From Gammaproteobacteria bacterium Ga0077536 (GTDB lineage: Bacteria > Pseudomonadota > Gammaproteobacteria > Ga0077536), in contig LNEL01000045.1 in NCBI GenBank assembly GCA_001464935.1, positions 62,001-126,000 of the forward strand: 64,000 nucleotides of DNA, written 5' to 3'. The notes under the pieces were generated by a model. The model did no database searches, was not told the DNA's origin, and worked only from the letters and a program-made list of their open reading frames with translations. A program made the position numbers and the translations under genes. Below are positions 30,528 through 40,281 of this stretch, piece by piece (the first letter of the stretch is position 1; every line of letters starts with the position of its first letter).

Positions 30528-30566
30528 GGATCCCGGGTGACGCGCTGCGCGCCACACCCGGGATCC
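30528..30566 (+). terminator. Terminator-like hairpin after the hydrolase
   Basis: GGATCCCGGGTG (30528-30539) and CACCCGGGATCC (30555-30566) are perfect 12-bp complements around a 15-base loop that can itself pair GCGC with GCGC. A run of seven T follows at 30585-30591, 18 bases past the stem, farther than in a classic intrinsic terminator. It also ends the convergent MDR gene from the other side. Confidence 0.55.
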
Positions 30567-30644
30567 TTCGTGCCTCGTTCGGTGTTTTTTTGGTTCGTCG
30601 AGGTGTCGCACCGCGCTTTGTCGCTGGTGACTTCTCTCACCGCA

Positions 30645-30671
30645 TTCTCGGTGTTCTCTGTGTTCTCGGTG
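30645..30671. repeat. Three-copy 9-bp tandem repeat
   Basis: TTCTCGGTG, TTCTCTGTG, TTCTCGGTG in perfect register, differing only at one base in the middle copy. It lies between the hairpin at 30528-30566 and the end of the MDR gene. Role unknown. Confidence 0.6.
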
Positions 30672-30701
30672 GCAGCCCGCCGCAGGCGAATGTCCGAAGC
30701 C

Positions 30702-31709
30702 TCAAGCGTTCAGCAGCACCAGCTTGCCCATCTGATCGCTGACTTCCATGCGTTTGTAGGCACTGACAGCATCTTCGAGCTTGTAGATCTGATCGACCAC
30801 CGGCTCGATGCGATGCTTGTTGATGAACGCGACCATCGCGCCGAACTCGGCGGGTGAGCCCATCGTCGTGCCCTGGATGCGCACCTGCCGGAAGAAGAGC
30901 TTGGCCATTTCGAGGCCCTCGGTCGGATTGCCGAGCGTCGCGCCGAAGAAGATGAAGCGCCCGCCGTTGTTCAGCGTGTTCAGCGCGGCATTGACGACGT
31001 TGCCGCCCGCGCTGTCGATCACGAGATCGATTCCACCGGACAGTTGCCGCAGCTGCTTGCCCCAGTCGGCCGCCTTGTAGTTGACGCCGCCGGCAATGCC
31101 GAGCCGCTTCGCATGCTCGAGCTTTTCGTCGCTGCCGCTGGTGACAAAGACCCGGGCACCGTGATAGCGCGCCCAGAGCGCGGCAAACGTCGCGACGCCG
31201 CCGCCGATCCCGGTCACGAGGACGTTTTGCCCGCTCTGCACTTCGCCGTGCGTGACGACCGCACGCCACGCGGTCAGCCCGGCGAGCGGAAACGCTGCCG
31301 CCTGTATCCACGACAGATGCTCAGGCTTGGTCACGACGTTCGCCGCCGGCACGCAGATGTATTCCGCCAGCGTGCCCTGATCGGGCATGCCGAGCACGCG
31401 GAAGTCCGCGCCGCCGCAGCGCCAGTCGTCGCCCCAGTCGCGCGCCGGATACAGGACCACCTCGCGCCCGATTTGTCCCTGATCCACGCCTTCGCCGACG
31501 GCGTCGATCACGCCCGCGCCGTCCGATCCGCTGATCGACGGGAACTGGATGCGGGGATAGGCACCGACCGTGATCCAGAAATCGCGCCGGTTCAGCGCGG
31601 ACGCCTTCAGCGCGACGCGCACCTGTCCGGGGGCCGGCGTCGGCGTCGGCACCTCCCCGTATCCGAGCTTGTCGGGTCCGCCGACTTCATGCAGCACGAC
31701 AGCCTTCAT
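30702..31709 (-). CDS. Medium-chain (zinc-independent) dehydrogenase/reductase family oxidoreductase
   Basis: A 335-residue MDR enzyme related to quinone oxidoreductases and alcohol dehydrogenases. Seen: VVLHEVGGPDKLGYGEVPTP, GSDGAGVIDAVGEGVDQGQIG and the nucleotide-binding VTGIGGGVATFAALWARYHGA. The pattern of zinc-binding Cys/Glu residues of true alcohol dehydrogenases is not evident, so NAD(P)H-dependent reduction of an enoyl or quinone is favoured. It starts two bases after the enoyl-CoA hydratase stop, at the end of the tetR-icmF transcription unit, and may reduce an unsaturated CoA ester from that pathway. Confidence 0.85.
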   Translation of the reverse strand: MKAVVLHEVGGPDKLGYGEVPTPTPAPGQVRVALKASALNRRDFWITVGAYPRIQFPSISGSDGAGVIDAVGEGVDQGQIGREVVLYPARDWGDDWRCGGADFRVLGMPDQGTLAEYICVPAANVVTKPEHLSWIQAAAFPLAGLTAWRAVVTHGEVQSGQNVLVTGIGGGVATFAALWARYHGARVFVTSGSDEKLEHAKRLGIAGGVNYKAADWGKQLRQLSGGIDLVIDSAGGNVVNAALNTLNNGGRFIFFGATLGNPTEGLEMAKLFFRQVRIQGTTMGSPAEFGAMVAFINKHRIEPVVDQIYKLEDAVSAYKRMEVSDQMGKLVLLNA

Positions 31710-31711
31710 GT

Positions 31712-32503
31712 TCAGCGCCCCTCGAACACGGGTTTGCGCTTCTCCGAGAAAGCCTTGAAGCCCTCGCGCGCATCGCGCGTGTTGGCGGACAGGCCCGCAA
31801 TCGCGCGCGTCTCCATTTCCATCTGCGTCTCGAGCGAGTTCGAGAACGTGTCGGCGAGCAGGCGCTTGACTTCACCGTAGGCGGCGGTCGGGCCGCTCGC
31901 GAGCTGGGTCGCGATTTCCAGCGCCCGGGCCATCAGCTGATCATCGGGCACCACGGCTGTGACCAGCCCCTTCGCCAGCGCTTCTTCCGCGGTGTACACC
32001 GGGTTCAGCAGGATCATCTCTTTCGCGCGCGCCATGCCGACGAGGCGCGGCAGCGTGAACGTGCTGCTGCCGTCTGGCGACACGCCGATCTTGGTGTAGG
32101 CCATCGTGAACTTGGACGACGCCGCGGACAGGATGATGTCGCCCATCAGCGCCATGCTGAGACCGGCGCCGGCGGCCGTGCCGTTCACGGCCGTGATCAG
32201 CGGCGCGTTCATGCGCATCAGGCGCGCAATCGCGCCGTGCAGGAAGGCCGTCATGTTGCGCATCATCTCGGGCACGCCATCGCCCGCCGCGGCGAAGCTC
32301 ATCACGTCGCCGCCCGCACTGAACATCTTGCCTTTGCCGGTGAAAATCACCGCGCGCACCGCCGGATTGCCATCGCAATGCGACGCCACCGTCAGCAGAT
32401 CCTGCGACATGCGCAGATCGAGGGCGTTCGCGGCGTCCGGCCGGTTCAGGGTGATCGTCGCTACGCCGTCGGCGAGTGCGAACTCGATGGTCTTCAGATC
32501 CAT
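31712..32503 (-). CDS. Enoyl-CoA hydratase/isomerase (crotonase) family protein
   Basis: A 263-residue crotonase-fold enzyme. Seen: N-terminal DGVATITLNRPDAANALDLR, the oxyanion-hole glycines in GKGKMFSAGGDV and AVNGTAAGAGLSMALM, and TKIGVSPDGSSTFTLPRLVG. In the second acid position, where typical hydratases have Glu, this protein has Asp-Gly (SPDG) as in PaaG-like isomerases; hydratase versus isomerase is therefore open. ATG at 32503 is supported by AGGAGGAG upstream. It lies in the icmF operon, 35 bases after the DUF1289 gene. Confidence 0.86.
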   Translation of the reverse strand: MDLKTIEFALADGVATITLNRPDAANALDLRMSQDLLTVASHCDGNPAVRAVIFTGKGKMFSAGGDVMSFAAAGDGVPEMMRNMTAFLHGAIARLMRMNAPLITAVNGTAAGAGLSMALMGDIILSAASSKFTMAYTKIGVSPDGSSTFTLPRLVGMARAKEMILLNPVYTAEEALAKGLVTAVVPDDQLMARALEIATQLASGPTAAYGEVKRLLADTFSNSLETQMEMETRAIAGLSANTRDAREGFKAFSEKRKPVFEGR

Positions 32504-32538
32504 GGTCTCCTCCTCAGCAATGGGATGTGGGGGCGGCG

Positions 32539-32730
32539 TCAATGCCGCTCGTCGTCGTGCAGTTCGCGCGGTACATCGCGTGTCGCGAGTTCGCGCATGA
32601 TGCGGCTGCGCTCGGCCGGCGAATAGCGGCCCCAGTGCGCGATTTCCTGCAGGCTGCGCCCGCAGCCCCGGCACAGCTGGCTCGCCTGATCGATTTCGCA
32701 AATCTTGATGCAGGGCGTTTCAATCGGCAT
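32539..32730 (-). CDS. DUF1289 family small Cys-rich protein
   Basis: A 63-residue protein of the DUF1289 (YdhL-like) family. Four cysteines in CIKICEIDQASQLCRGCGR, followed by the conserved SLQEIAHWGRYSPAER helix, suggest a bound metal or Fe-S cluster. Function is unknown. The ATG at 32730 is used; its start overlaps the end of the upstream BtuF-like gene by 11 bases, so they are translationally coupled. Confidence 0.82.
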   Translation of the reverse strand: MPIETPCIKICEIDQASQLCRGCGRSLQEIAHWGRYSPAERSRIMRELATRDVPRELHDDERH

Positions 32731-33547
32731 GAACAGATATCCGGGTGCGGACGGCGTCCGCGGTGTAGTGGTCCAGATAGCGCAGGCCCCTGATTGCACG
32801 GCTGCCGTACCAGGACACCATTTCGCCATCGATCAAGGTGACCGGGATGCCCGGCAGCGCCGCGCGGACCTCGTCGAGGTGTCGCTCCCGGAACGGATAG
32901 GGTTCGCTGCTCAACAGCACGCGGTCGACGTGGCCCTGACTGTCGGCGAGCGAGAGGGCCGGATAGCGCACCGACGCATCCGCTGGCCAGGTCTGCCAGC
33001 CGTACAGCGCGAGCATCCGGGCAATATAGGTATCGCGTGAGACGGTCATCCAGGGCTCGCGCCAGATCAGGTACAGCACGCGCTCGACGTCACGATGCGC
33101 CCGCACCGCCGGCAGCGCGAGCTCGAAGTCCCGACACAGGCTTTCGGCTTGCGCCGTTCGCCCGAAAATCCCGCCGAGCAACCGGAACAGCGGCGGATTG
33201 TCGAGTGGTCCCAGCGGATGCGTGACGATGACGTGCGGGACGAAGGCCGCGAGCGCCTCGGCCGTCTCGCGCGTGTTCTCATCGATGTTCACGATCACAT
33301 GCGTCGGCGCGAGCGCGCGGACGTGCTCGAGGTCGACGTCCTTGGTGCCGCCGACCTTCGGCACCGCGCGCAGGGTCTCGCGCGGATGGATGCAGAAGCC
33401 CGTGCGACCGGCCAGCGACGCCGACAGGCCCAGATCGCACAACAGCTCGGTGATGCTGGGCACCAGCGAGACGATGCGCGGCGCGGCCGCCACGGGCTGG
33501 TGGGTCACGCCCACCGCATCGACGAACCCGCTCATCGCCGGCGTCAC
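32720..33547 (-). CDS. BtuF-like helical-backbone metal/cobalamin receptor, no signal peptide
   Basis: A 275-residue member of the BtuF/periplasmic-binding family with a helical backbone. Seen: [50 protein letters not shown] and EPYPFRERH. Members normally bind cobalamin or ferric siderophores outside the inner membrane, but no signal peptide is visible here, and no BtuC/BtuD gene is adjacent. GTG at 33547 overlaps the icmF TGA (GTGA); an ATG at 33535 is possible. Encoded directly behind a B12-dependent mutase, it may bind B12 or a corrinoid in the cytoplasm; this is a guess. Confidence 0.78.
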   Translation of the reverse strand: MTPAMSGFVDAVGVTHQPVAAAPRIVSLVPSITELLCDLGLSASLAGRTGFCIHPRETLRAVPKVGGTKDVDLEHVRALAPTHVIVNIDENTRETAEALAAFVPHVIVTHPLGPLDNPPLFRLLGGIFGRTAQAESLCRDFELALPAVRAHRDVERVLYLIWREPWMTVSRDTYIARMLALYGWQTWPADASVRYPALSLADSQGHVDRVLLSSEPYPFRERHLDEVRAALPGIPVTLIDGEMVSWYGSRAIRGLRYLDHYTADAVRTRISVHAD

Positions 33548-36500
33548 ATGTTGCGGCGGTACTCGCCACCGACGTCATACAGCGCGCCCGACACCTGCCC
33601 GAGCGAGGCCACCTTGACCGTTTCCATCAGCGCCTCGAACACGTTGCCGCGGTTGCGCGCGACCTCCTGCAGTTGACGCAGCGCTGCCGCCGAGTCACTC
33701 CCGTGCAGCGCCTGGAAGCTGCGCACGGCCGCGATCTGGTCCTGCTTCTCCTGCTCCGTCGAACGCATCAGCTCGATCGTCGTCACCTGGTCCTCGCTGC
33801 CGGACTTCGGCAGGAAGGTGTTGACGCCGATCAGCGGCAGCCGGCCGTCGTGCTTCAGGCTCTCGTAGTAGAGGCTCTCGTCCTGGATCTTGCCGCGCTG
33901 ATACATCGTGTCCATCGCGCCGAGCACGCCGCCGCGCTCGGAAATACGCTCGAACTCCGCGTAGACCGCTTCTTCGACGAGATCGGTCAGTTCATTGATG
34001 ATGAACGAGCCCTGCCACGGGTTCTCGCAGAAATTCAGCCCCAGTTCGCGGTTGATGATCAGCTGGATGGCCACCGCGCGGCGCACCGATTCCTCGGTCG
34101 GCGTCGTGATCGCTTCGTCATACGCGTTGGTGTGCAGGCTGTTCGTGTTGTCGAAGATCGCGTACAGCGCCTGCAGCGTGGTGCGGATGTCGTTGAAGCT
34201 GATTTCCTGCGCATGCAGGCTGCGGCCCGAGGTCTGGATGTGATACTTCATCATCTGGCTGCGCGGGCTCGCACCGTAGCGCTCGCGCATCGCGCGCGCC
34301 CAGATCCGGCGCGCCACGCGGCCAATCACCGAGTACTCGGGATCCATGCCGTTGCTGAAGAAGAAGCTCAGGTTCGGCGCGAAGTCGTCTATCTGCATGC
34401 CGCGCGCGAGGTAGTACTCGACAATCGTGAAGCCATTCGACAGCGTGAACGCGAGCTGGGAAATAGGATTCGCACCCGCTTCGGCGATGTGATACCCGCT
34501 GATCGATACGCTGTAGAAGTTGCGGACATCGCGCGTGACGAAGTAGGCCTGCACGTCGCCCATCATCTTCATCGCGAATTCGGTCGAGAAGATGCAGGTG
34601 TTCTGCGCCTGGTCCTCCTTGAGGATGTCGGCCTGCACGGTGCCGCGCACGCTGCACAGGGTATCGGCCTTGATCTTCTCGTAGGTGTCGCGCTCGAGGA
34701 TCTGGTCGCCGGTGATGCCGAGCAGACCGAGTCCGAGCCCCGTGTTGCCGGCCGGCAGTTCCCCGCGATACACCGGGCGTGCCTGTCCCCGCGCCTTGAA
34801 CCAGGCGTCGATCTTCGGCTGTACGGCGTCCCACTGGCCGGTCGCGCGCAGGTGCTTCTCGACCTGCTGGTCAATGGCCGCATTCATGAAGAAGGCGAGG
34901 ATGATCGGCGCCGGCCCGTTGATCGTCATCGACACGGACGTCGTCGGTGAGCACAGGTCGAAACCGGAATAGAGCTTCTTCGCGTCGTCGACCGTCGCGA
35001 TCGACACGCCCGAGTTGCCGACCTTGCCGTAAATGTCCGGGCGTTCGTGCGGGTCTTCGCCGTAGAGCGTCACGGAATCGAAGGCCGTCGACAGGCGCGC
35101 TGCGGGCTGGCCGGACGACACATAGTGGAAGCGGCGATTGGTGCGCTCAGGCGTACCCTCGCCCGCGAACATGCGCAGCGGATCCTCGCCGGTCCGGCGA
35201 TACGGATACACGCCGCCGGTATACGGGTAGCCGCCCGGCAGGTTCTCCCGCATCAGGAAGCGGAGCTGATCGCCCCAGCCGTCGAATTTCGGCGGCGCGA
35301 TCTTCGGCACCTTGTTGTGGCTCAGCGTCTCGCGATAGTTGTCGCCTTCGACTGCTTTGCCGCGCACCTGGTAGGTGTACTTCTCCGACGTGATGCCGGC
35401 CAGCCGGGCCGGCCATTCACGCAGCAGGCCCAGCGCTTCGGCGCCGAGCGCGGCGAGCGCCTCGTTGTAACGTCGGCGCAGCAGGCCCAGCGTGTCGTTG
35501 ACGAGCTGCGCGGCCGGATACGCCTCGAGCTTCGCCGGCAATGCCTCGTCGTCGATCACCCGCAGCGCTTCGTAGCAGTGCTGCGCGGTGGAGGCCTTCG
35601 CCGCGAGCTGCTCGATCGTGTGATTGATATGGCGCCCCTGCTCGGCGATCTCGGCGAGGTAGCGCGTGCGGTTGCCGGGGATCAGCACCGTGGCGCGCGG
35701 TTCGCGGTTCTCGACCGTCAGCGCCGGGTTCCAGCGGCTGTCGTCGCCGCCCATCTTCTTCGCCAGGGTCTGGCACAGGTTCACGAACATCCAGGTCAGG
35801 CCCGGATCGTTGAACTGGCTCGCGATCGTCGGAAAGACCGGAATGTCCTCGTCGGCCGCCTGGAACGCCTGGTGATTGCGCTTCCACTGTTTGCGCACGT
35901 CGCGCAGCGCGTCTTCGGCGCCGCGCTTGTCGAACTTGTTGAGCACGATCAGCGACGCGAAATCGAGCATGTCGATCTTCTCGAGCTGGCTCGCCGCGCC
36001 GTATTCGCTGGTCATGATGTAGAGCGGCACGTCGACGAGGTCGACGATTTCGGAATCGCTCTGGCCGATGCCGGCCGTCTCGACGATGACCAGGTCGTAG
36101 GCGAGCGACTTCAGGAACGCCACCGCATCTCCGAGCATCGCGCTCGTCGACAGGTGCTGGCGGCGCGTCGCCATCGACCGCATGAAGAGCCGATCGTGGC
36201 GCAGGCTGTTCATGCGGATACGGTCGCCGAGCAGCGCGCCGCCGGTGCGCCGGCGCGTCGGATCGACGGCGAGCACGGCGATGCGCATCGTCGGAAAGTA
36301 CTGCATGAAGCGTGAGAGGATTTCGTCCGTCACCGAACTCTTGCCTGCACCGCCGGTGCCGGTGATACCGACGACGGGCACCTTGCCGCCGGCGATCTTC
36401 CACTCCTTGCGCAGCTTCTCGAGCTGGGCGTCGGGAATCACACCGTCTTCGAGCGCGGACAGCATCTGCGACACCGACAGGGGCTGGGTGCGGTCGACCT

Positions 36501-36987
36501 GCGCCGGAATCGCCGAGAAGCGCCGCGCCTTGGTCGCCCGCGCCACGAGGTCGTCGATCATGCCCTGCAGGCCCATCGTCATGCCGTCATTCGGATGATA
36601 GATGCGCTCGACGCCATAGGCCTGCAGCTCGGCGATCTCCTCCGGGGTGATCGTGCCACCGCCGCCGCCGAACACGCGCACATGGCCCGCACCCGCGTCG
36701 CGCAGCAGGTCGACCATGTACTTGAAGTACTCGTTGTGGCCGCCCTGGTAGGAGCTGATCGCGATCGCGTCGGCGTCTTCCTGGATCGCGGCATTGACGA
36801 CGTCGGCGACGCTGCGGTTGTGACCGAGGTGAATGACCTCGGCGCCGCTGCCCTGGATCAGGCGACGCATCACGTTGATCGCGGCGTCATGACCGTCGAA
36901 GAGTGACGCGGCAGTCACGAAACGCAGCGGATTGTGCTGCACCGTGCTGTCGGCGACCGTGCTGATGTCCTGGGCTCTCGTATTCAT
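33544..36987 (-). CDS. icmF: Fused isobutyryl-CoA mutase with G-protein chaperone (IcmF)
   Basis: A 1147-residue adenosylcobalamin-dependent acyl-CoA mutase with its GTPase chaperone built in. Domains: N-terminal B12-binding (about 20-150; DGHDAAI near residue 31 supplies the cobalt His ligand, then HLGHNRSV), MeaB-like GTPase (about 205-470; P-loop [21 protein letters not shown] switch), and a C-terminal mutase barrel (about 600-1147; [34 protein letters not shown]). These loops fit isobutyryl/n-butyryl-CoA rather than methylmalonyl-CoA mutases, but related IcmF act on isovaleryl/pivalyl-CoA. ATGA overlap with tetR upstream. It is somewhat longer than typical IcmF (about 1090-1100). Confidence 0.94.
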   Translation of the reverse strand: MNTRAQDISTVADSTVQHNPLRFVTAASLFDGHDAAINVMRRLIQGSGAEVIHLGHNRSVADVVNAAIQEDADAIAISSYQGGHNEYFKYMVDLLRDAGAGHVRVFGGGGGTITPEEIAELQAYGVERIYHPNDGMTMGLQGMIDDLVARATKARRFSAIPAQVDRTQPLSVSQMLSALEDGVIPDAQLEKLRKEWKIAGGKVPVVGITGTGGAGKSSVTDEILSRFMQYFPTMRIAVLAVDPTRRRTGGALLGDRIRMNSLRHDRLFMRSMATRRQHLSTSAMLGDAVAFLKSLAYDLVIVETAGIGQSDSEIVDLVDVPLYIMTSEYGAASQLEKIDMLDFASLIVLNKFDKRGAEDALRDVRKQWKRNHQAFQAADEDIPVFPTIASQFNDPGLTWMFVNLCQTLAKKMGGDDSRWNPALTVENREPRATVLIPGNRTRYLAEIAEQGRHINHTIEQLAAKASTAQHCYEALRVIDDEALPAKLEAYPAAQLVNDTLGLLRRRYNEALAALGAEALGLLREWPARLAGITSEKYTYQVRGKAVEGDNYRETLSHNKVPKIAPPKFDGWGDQLRFLMRENLPGGYPYTGGVYPYRRTGEDPLRMFAGEGTPERTNRRFHYVSSGQPAARLSTAFDSVTLYGEDPHERPDIYGKVGNSGVSIATVDDAKKLYSGFDLCSPTTSVSMTINGPAPIILAFFMNAAIDQQVEKHLRATGQWDAVQPKIDAWFKARGQARPVYRGELPAGNTGLGLGLLGITGDQILERDTYEKIKADTLCSVRGTVQADILKEDQAQNTCIFSTEFAMKMMGDVQAYFVTRDVRNFYSVSISGYHIAEAGANPISQLAFTLSNGFTIVEYYLARGMQIDDFAPNLSFFFSNGMDPEYSVIGRVARRIWARAMRERYGASPRSQMMKYHIQTSGRSLHAQEISFNDIRTTLQALYAIFDNTNSLHTNAYDEAITTPTEESVRRAVAIQLIINRELGLNFCENPWQGSFIINELTDLVEEAVYAEFERISERGGVLGAMDTMYQRGKIQDESLYYESLKHDGRLPLIGVNTFLPKSGSEDQVTTIELMRSTEQEKQDQIAAVRSFQALHGSDSAAALRQLQEVARNRGNVFEALMETVKVASLGQVSGALYDVGGEYRRNM

Positions 36988-37640
36988 CGTGCGTCTCCTG
37001 TGGTGGCGTGGGCGGCGAGCGCCCGCGTCATCTGCTGTTTCAGTCCGAGGTGCAATTCTTCGATCAGCTGGTGCGCGTCGGGTGCGACCAGCCATTGGTA
37101 AACGATGCCGATGATCGCCGCGCAGAACTGGCGCGCGATGGCGGTGACGTCGACGTCGGCGCGTACGCTGCCCTCGTCGATGCCCTGACGGATCCAGGCT
37201 TCGACGTCGCGTTGGCGCCGTTCGTGCACGTTGGCGATGACCTGCTTGAGTTCGGCGTCCGGCCCGATGGAATCGAACCACAGGCTGTAGAACGCGCGGA
37301 TACGCTCGGCGCCGTCACGCACGAAGCGGTAGTGGGCATCGGTCGCCGCGCAGATCGCGGCGAGCCCGCTCTGCTCGCGCACCGCCTCGCCGAGGGCGTC
37401 GAGCCACTCCTCGCCGACCGCCCGGACGATGAACGAGAACAGCGCGCCCTTGTTGCCGAAGCGCGCGCTCGCGAGGCCGCGGCTGTAGCCGGCGAGTTCG
37501 CCGACATCCTTCAGCGTGGTGCCGGCGGTGCCCCGGCCGACGATCAGCGTGACCGCCGCGTCGAGCATGCGCGCGTCCGACAGCGCTGTGCGCTCCGCCT
37601 GGGTGCGGCGCGTCGGGGTCGGTTTGAGGGCGAGGTTCAT
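36984..37640 (-). CDS. TetR family regulator of the icmF unit
   Basis: A 218-residue TetR regulator. N-terminal helix-turn-helix in [20 protein letters not shown], then [21 protein letters not shown], followed by a helical ligand domain. Its stop overlaps the icmF start by four bases (ATGA), so the regulator is first gene of the unit it probably controls. A 19-bp dyad and a leaderless-type promoter lie immediately upstream. The effector is probably an acyl-CoA made or used by the mutase, as is common for such pairs; not shown here. Confidence 0.88.
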   Translation of the reverse strand: MNLALKPTPTRRTQAERTALSDARMLDAAVTLIVGRGTAGTTLKDVGELAGYSRGLASARFGNKGALFSFIVRAVGEEWLDALGEAVREQSGLAAICAATDAHYRFVRDGAERIRAFYSLWFDSIGPDAELKQVIANVHERRQRDVEAWIRQGIDEGSVRADVDVTAIARQFCAAIIGIVYQWLVAPDAHQLIEELHLGLKQQMTRALAAHATTGDAR

Positions 37641-37684
37641 CGCCGGATTATGCCGGCCTCACTTATTTGTTTGCAACAAGCAAA
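37641..37684 (-). promoter_or_regulatory. TetR-icmF promoter with overlapping dyad operator
   Basis: On the minus strand: -35 TTGCAA (37676-37671), 18-base spacer, -10 CATAAT (37652-37647), then six bases to the ATG at 37640. A dyad of TTTGTTTG and CAAGCAAA around CAA (37666-37684, one mismatch per arm) covers the -35. This is what an autorepressor operator should look like. The transcript would begin at or next to the A of ATG and have no leader. Confidence 0.55.
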
Positions 37685-37721
37685 GAAGCAGGCACCCGGG
37701 CAGCCCTGGCCGGCCCTGCCC

Positions 37722-38921
37722 TCAATGACGCGCCAGATCGACGTAGTTTTCGGCGAGCGCGGTCGCGGCCGCCTTCGACGACGTGAGGTGCTGCAGATCC
37801 GCGAGTTGCAGGCGCGCCTCGAAATCGGGCTGCGTCGGATCGGTGTGCAGCAGCGTCGTCAGCCACGAGGAGAAGCGCTGCGCCCGCCACGCCCGTTGCA
37901 GGCAGCGTCCGGAATAACTGTCGAGCAGATCGCTGCGTCCTTCGTGATAGTGCGCGACGAGCGCCTGCGCGAGCGTGCGCACGTCCGCGGCAGCGAGATT
38001 CAGCCCTTTCGCGCCGGTCGGCGGCACGATGTGGGCCGCGTCGCCGGCAAGGAACAGCCGGCCGTATTGCATCGGCTCGCAGACGAAGCTGCGCAGACTC
38101 ACGACGTCACGCTGCACGATCGGTCCTTCGACCGGCCGCCAGCCACTGCGCGTCGCCAGCCGCTGTTCGAGTTCGCGCCAGATGTCCCCGTCGCGCCAGC
38201 CCTGTGCGTCTTCGGTCGGCGAGCACTGGAAATACATGCGCTGCAGGGTGGCCGAACGCGTGCTGACCAGCGCAAAGCCCCGTGCATGCCGCGCGTAGAT
38301 CAGCTCGGGTGACGACGGCGGCGCGTCGACGAGGATGCCGAACCAGCCATACGGATATTCGTGCAGGAATTCCCGTCGCACGGCGGGCGGAATCGCCTGT
38401 CTCGCCACGCCGTGGAAGCCGTCGCAGCCGGCGATGAAGTCACAGCTCAGCGTCGCGGCTTTGCCCGCATGGGTATAGGTGATGCCGGCCGGCCCGTCGC
38501 CGCCCGGTTGCAGATCGGTGACGGTCGCCTCGAACGCGAGATACCCGCCCGCGGCGATCCGCGCGGCAATCAGATCCTTGACCACTTCATGCTGCGCATA
38601 CAGCGTGATGCCCTTGCCGCCGGTCAGCATCGACAGCGGGATGCGATGGCTCTCACCGTCGTAGCGCAGTTCGATGCCATGGTGCACGGCGCCTTCGCGT
38701 CGCAAGCGCTCGCCGACGCCGGCTTCGGTCAACAGATCGGTCGTGCCCTGCTCGAGCACGCCGGCCCGGATCAGGCGCTCCAGGCCTGCGCGGCTGCGCG
38801 CTTCGAGGACCACCGAGGTGATCCCCGCCGCGTGCAGCAGTTGCGACAACAGCAGGCCGGCGGGTCCGCCGCCGACGATGCCGACCTGGGCGTGGCCGGG
38901 CAGCGACGTGGCGGCGGTCAT
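37722..38921 (-). CDS. pobA: 4-hydroxybenzoate 3-monooxygenase
   Basis: A 399-residue FAD monooxygenase converting 4-hydroxybenzoate to protocatechuate with NAD(P)H and oxygen (P. aeruginosa PobA, 394). Seen: FAD-binding GIVGGGPAGLLLSQLL, the RAGLERLIRAGVLEQGT segment, and GDAAHIVPPTGAKGLNLA. The start overlaps the pcaB stop by four bases (ATGA). As last gene of the pca operon it feeds protocatechuate to PcaHG encoded upstream. Confidence 0.94.
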   Translation of the reverse strand: MTAATSLPGHAQVGIVGGGPAGLLLSQLLHAAGITSVVLEARSRAGLERLIRAGVLEQGTTDLLTEAGVGERLRREGAVHHGIELRYDGESHRIPLSMLTGGKGITLYAQHEVVKDLIAARIAAGGYLAFEATVTDLQPGGDGPAGITYTHAGKAATLSCDFIAGCDGFHGVARQAIPPAVRREFLHEYPYGWFGILVDAPPSSPELIYARHARGFALVSTRSATLQRMYFQCSPTEDAQGWRDGDIWRELEQRLATRSGWRPVEGPIVQRDVVSLRSFVCEPMQYGRLFLAGDAAHIVPPTGAKGLNLAAADVRTLAQALVAHYHEGRSDLLDSYSGRCLQRAWRAQRFSSWLTTLLHTDPTQPDFEARLQLADLQHLTSSKAAATALAENYVDLARH

Positions 38922-40276
38922 GCCGGCTGTGCCGCGCGCCAGGCGTCGGCGGCGCGCGCGATCAGCGCCGCGGCGAGACCGAGCTGCGCCTCCGGGTCGA
39001 ACACGGCATCGAGCGTGGCCGCGTCGAGCACGCGCGTGACCTCCTCGAGACGTCCCGCGATCTCCCGCAGCTGACAGCCCTCGCGCTGTGCGATCCGACA
39101 CCACTCGGTAACGCGATCGTGCGCGGCCCCGGCGCCCCAGTGCACGGCGAGCGCCTGCGCCAGCGCCGGCGCGAACATCAGCCCACCATCCGCCGCGAGA
39201 TTCTCGCGCATCCGGGCCGGGTTCACGCGCAGACCTGCGAGCACTTCGTTCATCTGCGCGAGCGCGCCACTGGCCAGCAGACACAGGCGCGGCAGCGTCT
39301 CCCACTCGGCATGCCAGCCCCCGAGGCCGCGTTCATGCTCCTGGGTCATCGCGCCGAGCAGCGTCGCCTGCAGGCCGGGTGCCTGCGCGGCAGCCGCCAG
39401 CGCCACGGCGCAGCCGATCGGATTCTGTTTGTGCGGCAGCACGGACGAGCCACCGCGCCCGGGCGCGAGCGGCTCGGCGACTTCGCCGACTTCGGTCTGC
39501 GCGAGCAGCGCTACGTCGCGCGCCATCTTGCCGAGGCTGCCGATCAGGATCGCCAGCGCGCCGCCGAGGTCGACGAGACGATCACGCTGGCTGTGCCATG
39601 GCAGCGTCGGCAGCGCCGCGCCGAGCGTCTGCGCCAGTGCGGCGGCGACCTCGAGGCCACGCGCACCGAACGCCGCCAGCGATCCGGTCGCGCCCCCGCA
39701 CTGAATCACGTTGACGGCGTGCGCCGCGGCGCGCAGCCGGTGCCGGCTGCGCGACAGCGCATCGAGCCAGCCGGCGATCTTCAGACCGAAACTGACGGGC
39801 TCGGCCTGTTGCAGCAGCGTGCGCCCGGGCATCACGGTCGCGGCCTGCGCGACGGCGAGATCGCACAACGTGTCGCCGAGACGGCCGACATCGACGTCGA
39901 GCAACGCATAAGCGCGTTGCAGCTGGAGGACCAGGCCGCTGTCGATGCAGTCCTGGCTCGTGGCGCCCTGGTGCACATGGCGCGCCGCCTGTTCATCCTG
40001 GGCGGCGACCGCGTTGCGCAGGGCGCGCACCAGCGGGATGGCCGCATTCCCGGCCAGCGCCGTGGCCTGCGCCAGCGCACGCAGATCGAAGCGCGCGGCA
40101 TCGCAGGCGCGTGCGATGGCCGGCGCGGCGGTCACAGGAATCGTGCCGCAGGCCGCCTGGGCGCCGGCCAGCGCCGACTCGAAGTCGAGCATCGCCTGCA
40201 GGCGCGCGGTGTCGCTGAAGACCTCGCGCATCGCGGCGGTTGCAAACAGCGGCACGAACAGGCTGGCATCCTGCAT
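38918..40276 (-). CDS. pcaB: 3-carboxy-cis,cis-muconate cycloisomerase
   Basis: A 452-residue fumarase/aspartase-superfamily enzyme that lactonises 3-carboxymuconate to 4-carboxymuconolactone. Seen: N-terminal FVPLFATAAMREVFSDTARL, GATSQDCIDSGLVLQL, and the superfamily signature GSSVLPHKQNPI. It starts 5 bases after pcaG and overlaps pobA by four bases. The ATG at 40276 is chosen where the family begins. Confidence 0.93.
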   Translation of the reverse strand: MQDASLFVPLFATAAMREVFSDTARLQAMLDFESALAGAQAACGTIPVTAAPAIARACDAARFDLRALAQATALAGNAAIPLVRALRNAVAAQDEQAARHVHQGATSQDCIDSGLVLQLQRAYALLDVDVGRLGDTLCDLAVAQAATVMPGRTLLQQAEPVSFGLKIAGWLDALSRSRHRLRAAAHAVNVIQCGGATGSLAAFGARGLEVAAALAQTLGAALPTLPWHSQRDRLVDLGGALAILIGSLGKMARDVALLAQTEVGEVAEPLAPGRGGSSVLPHKQNPIGCAVALAAAAQAPGLQATLLGAMTQEHERGLGGWHAEWETLPRLCLLASGALAQMNEVLAGLRVNPARMRENLAADGGLMFAPALAQALAVHWGAGAAHDRVTEWCRIAQREGCQLREIAGRLEEVTRVLDAATLDAVFDPEAQLGLAAALIARAADAWRAAQPA

Positions 40277-40281
40277 GGCGT

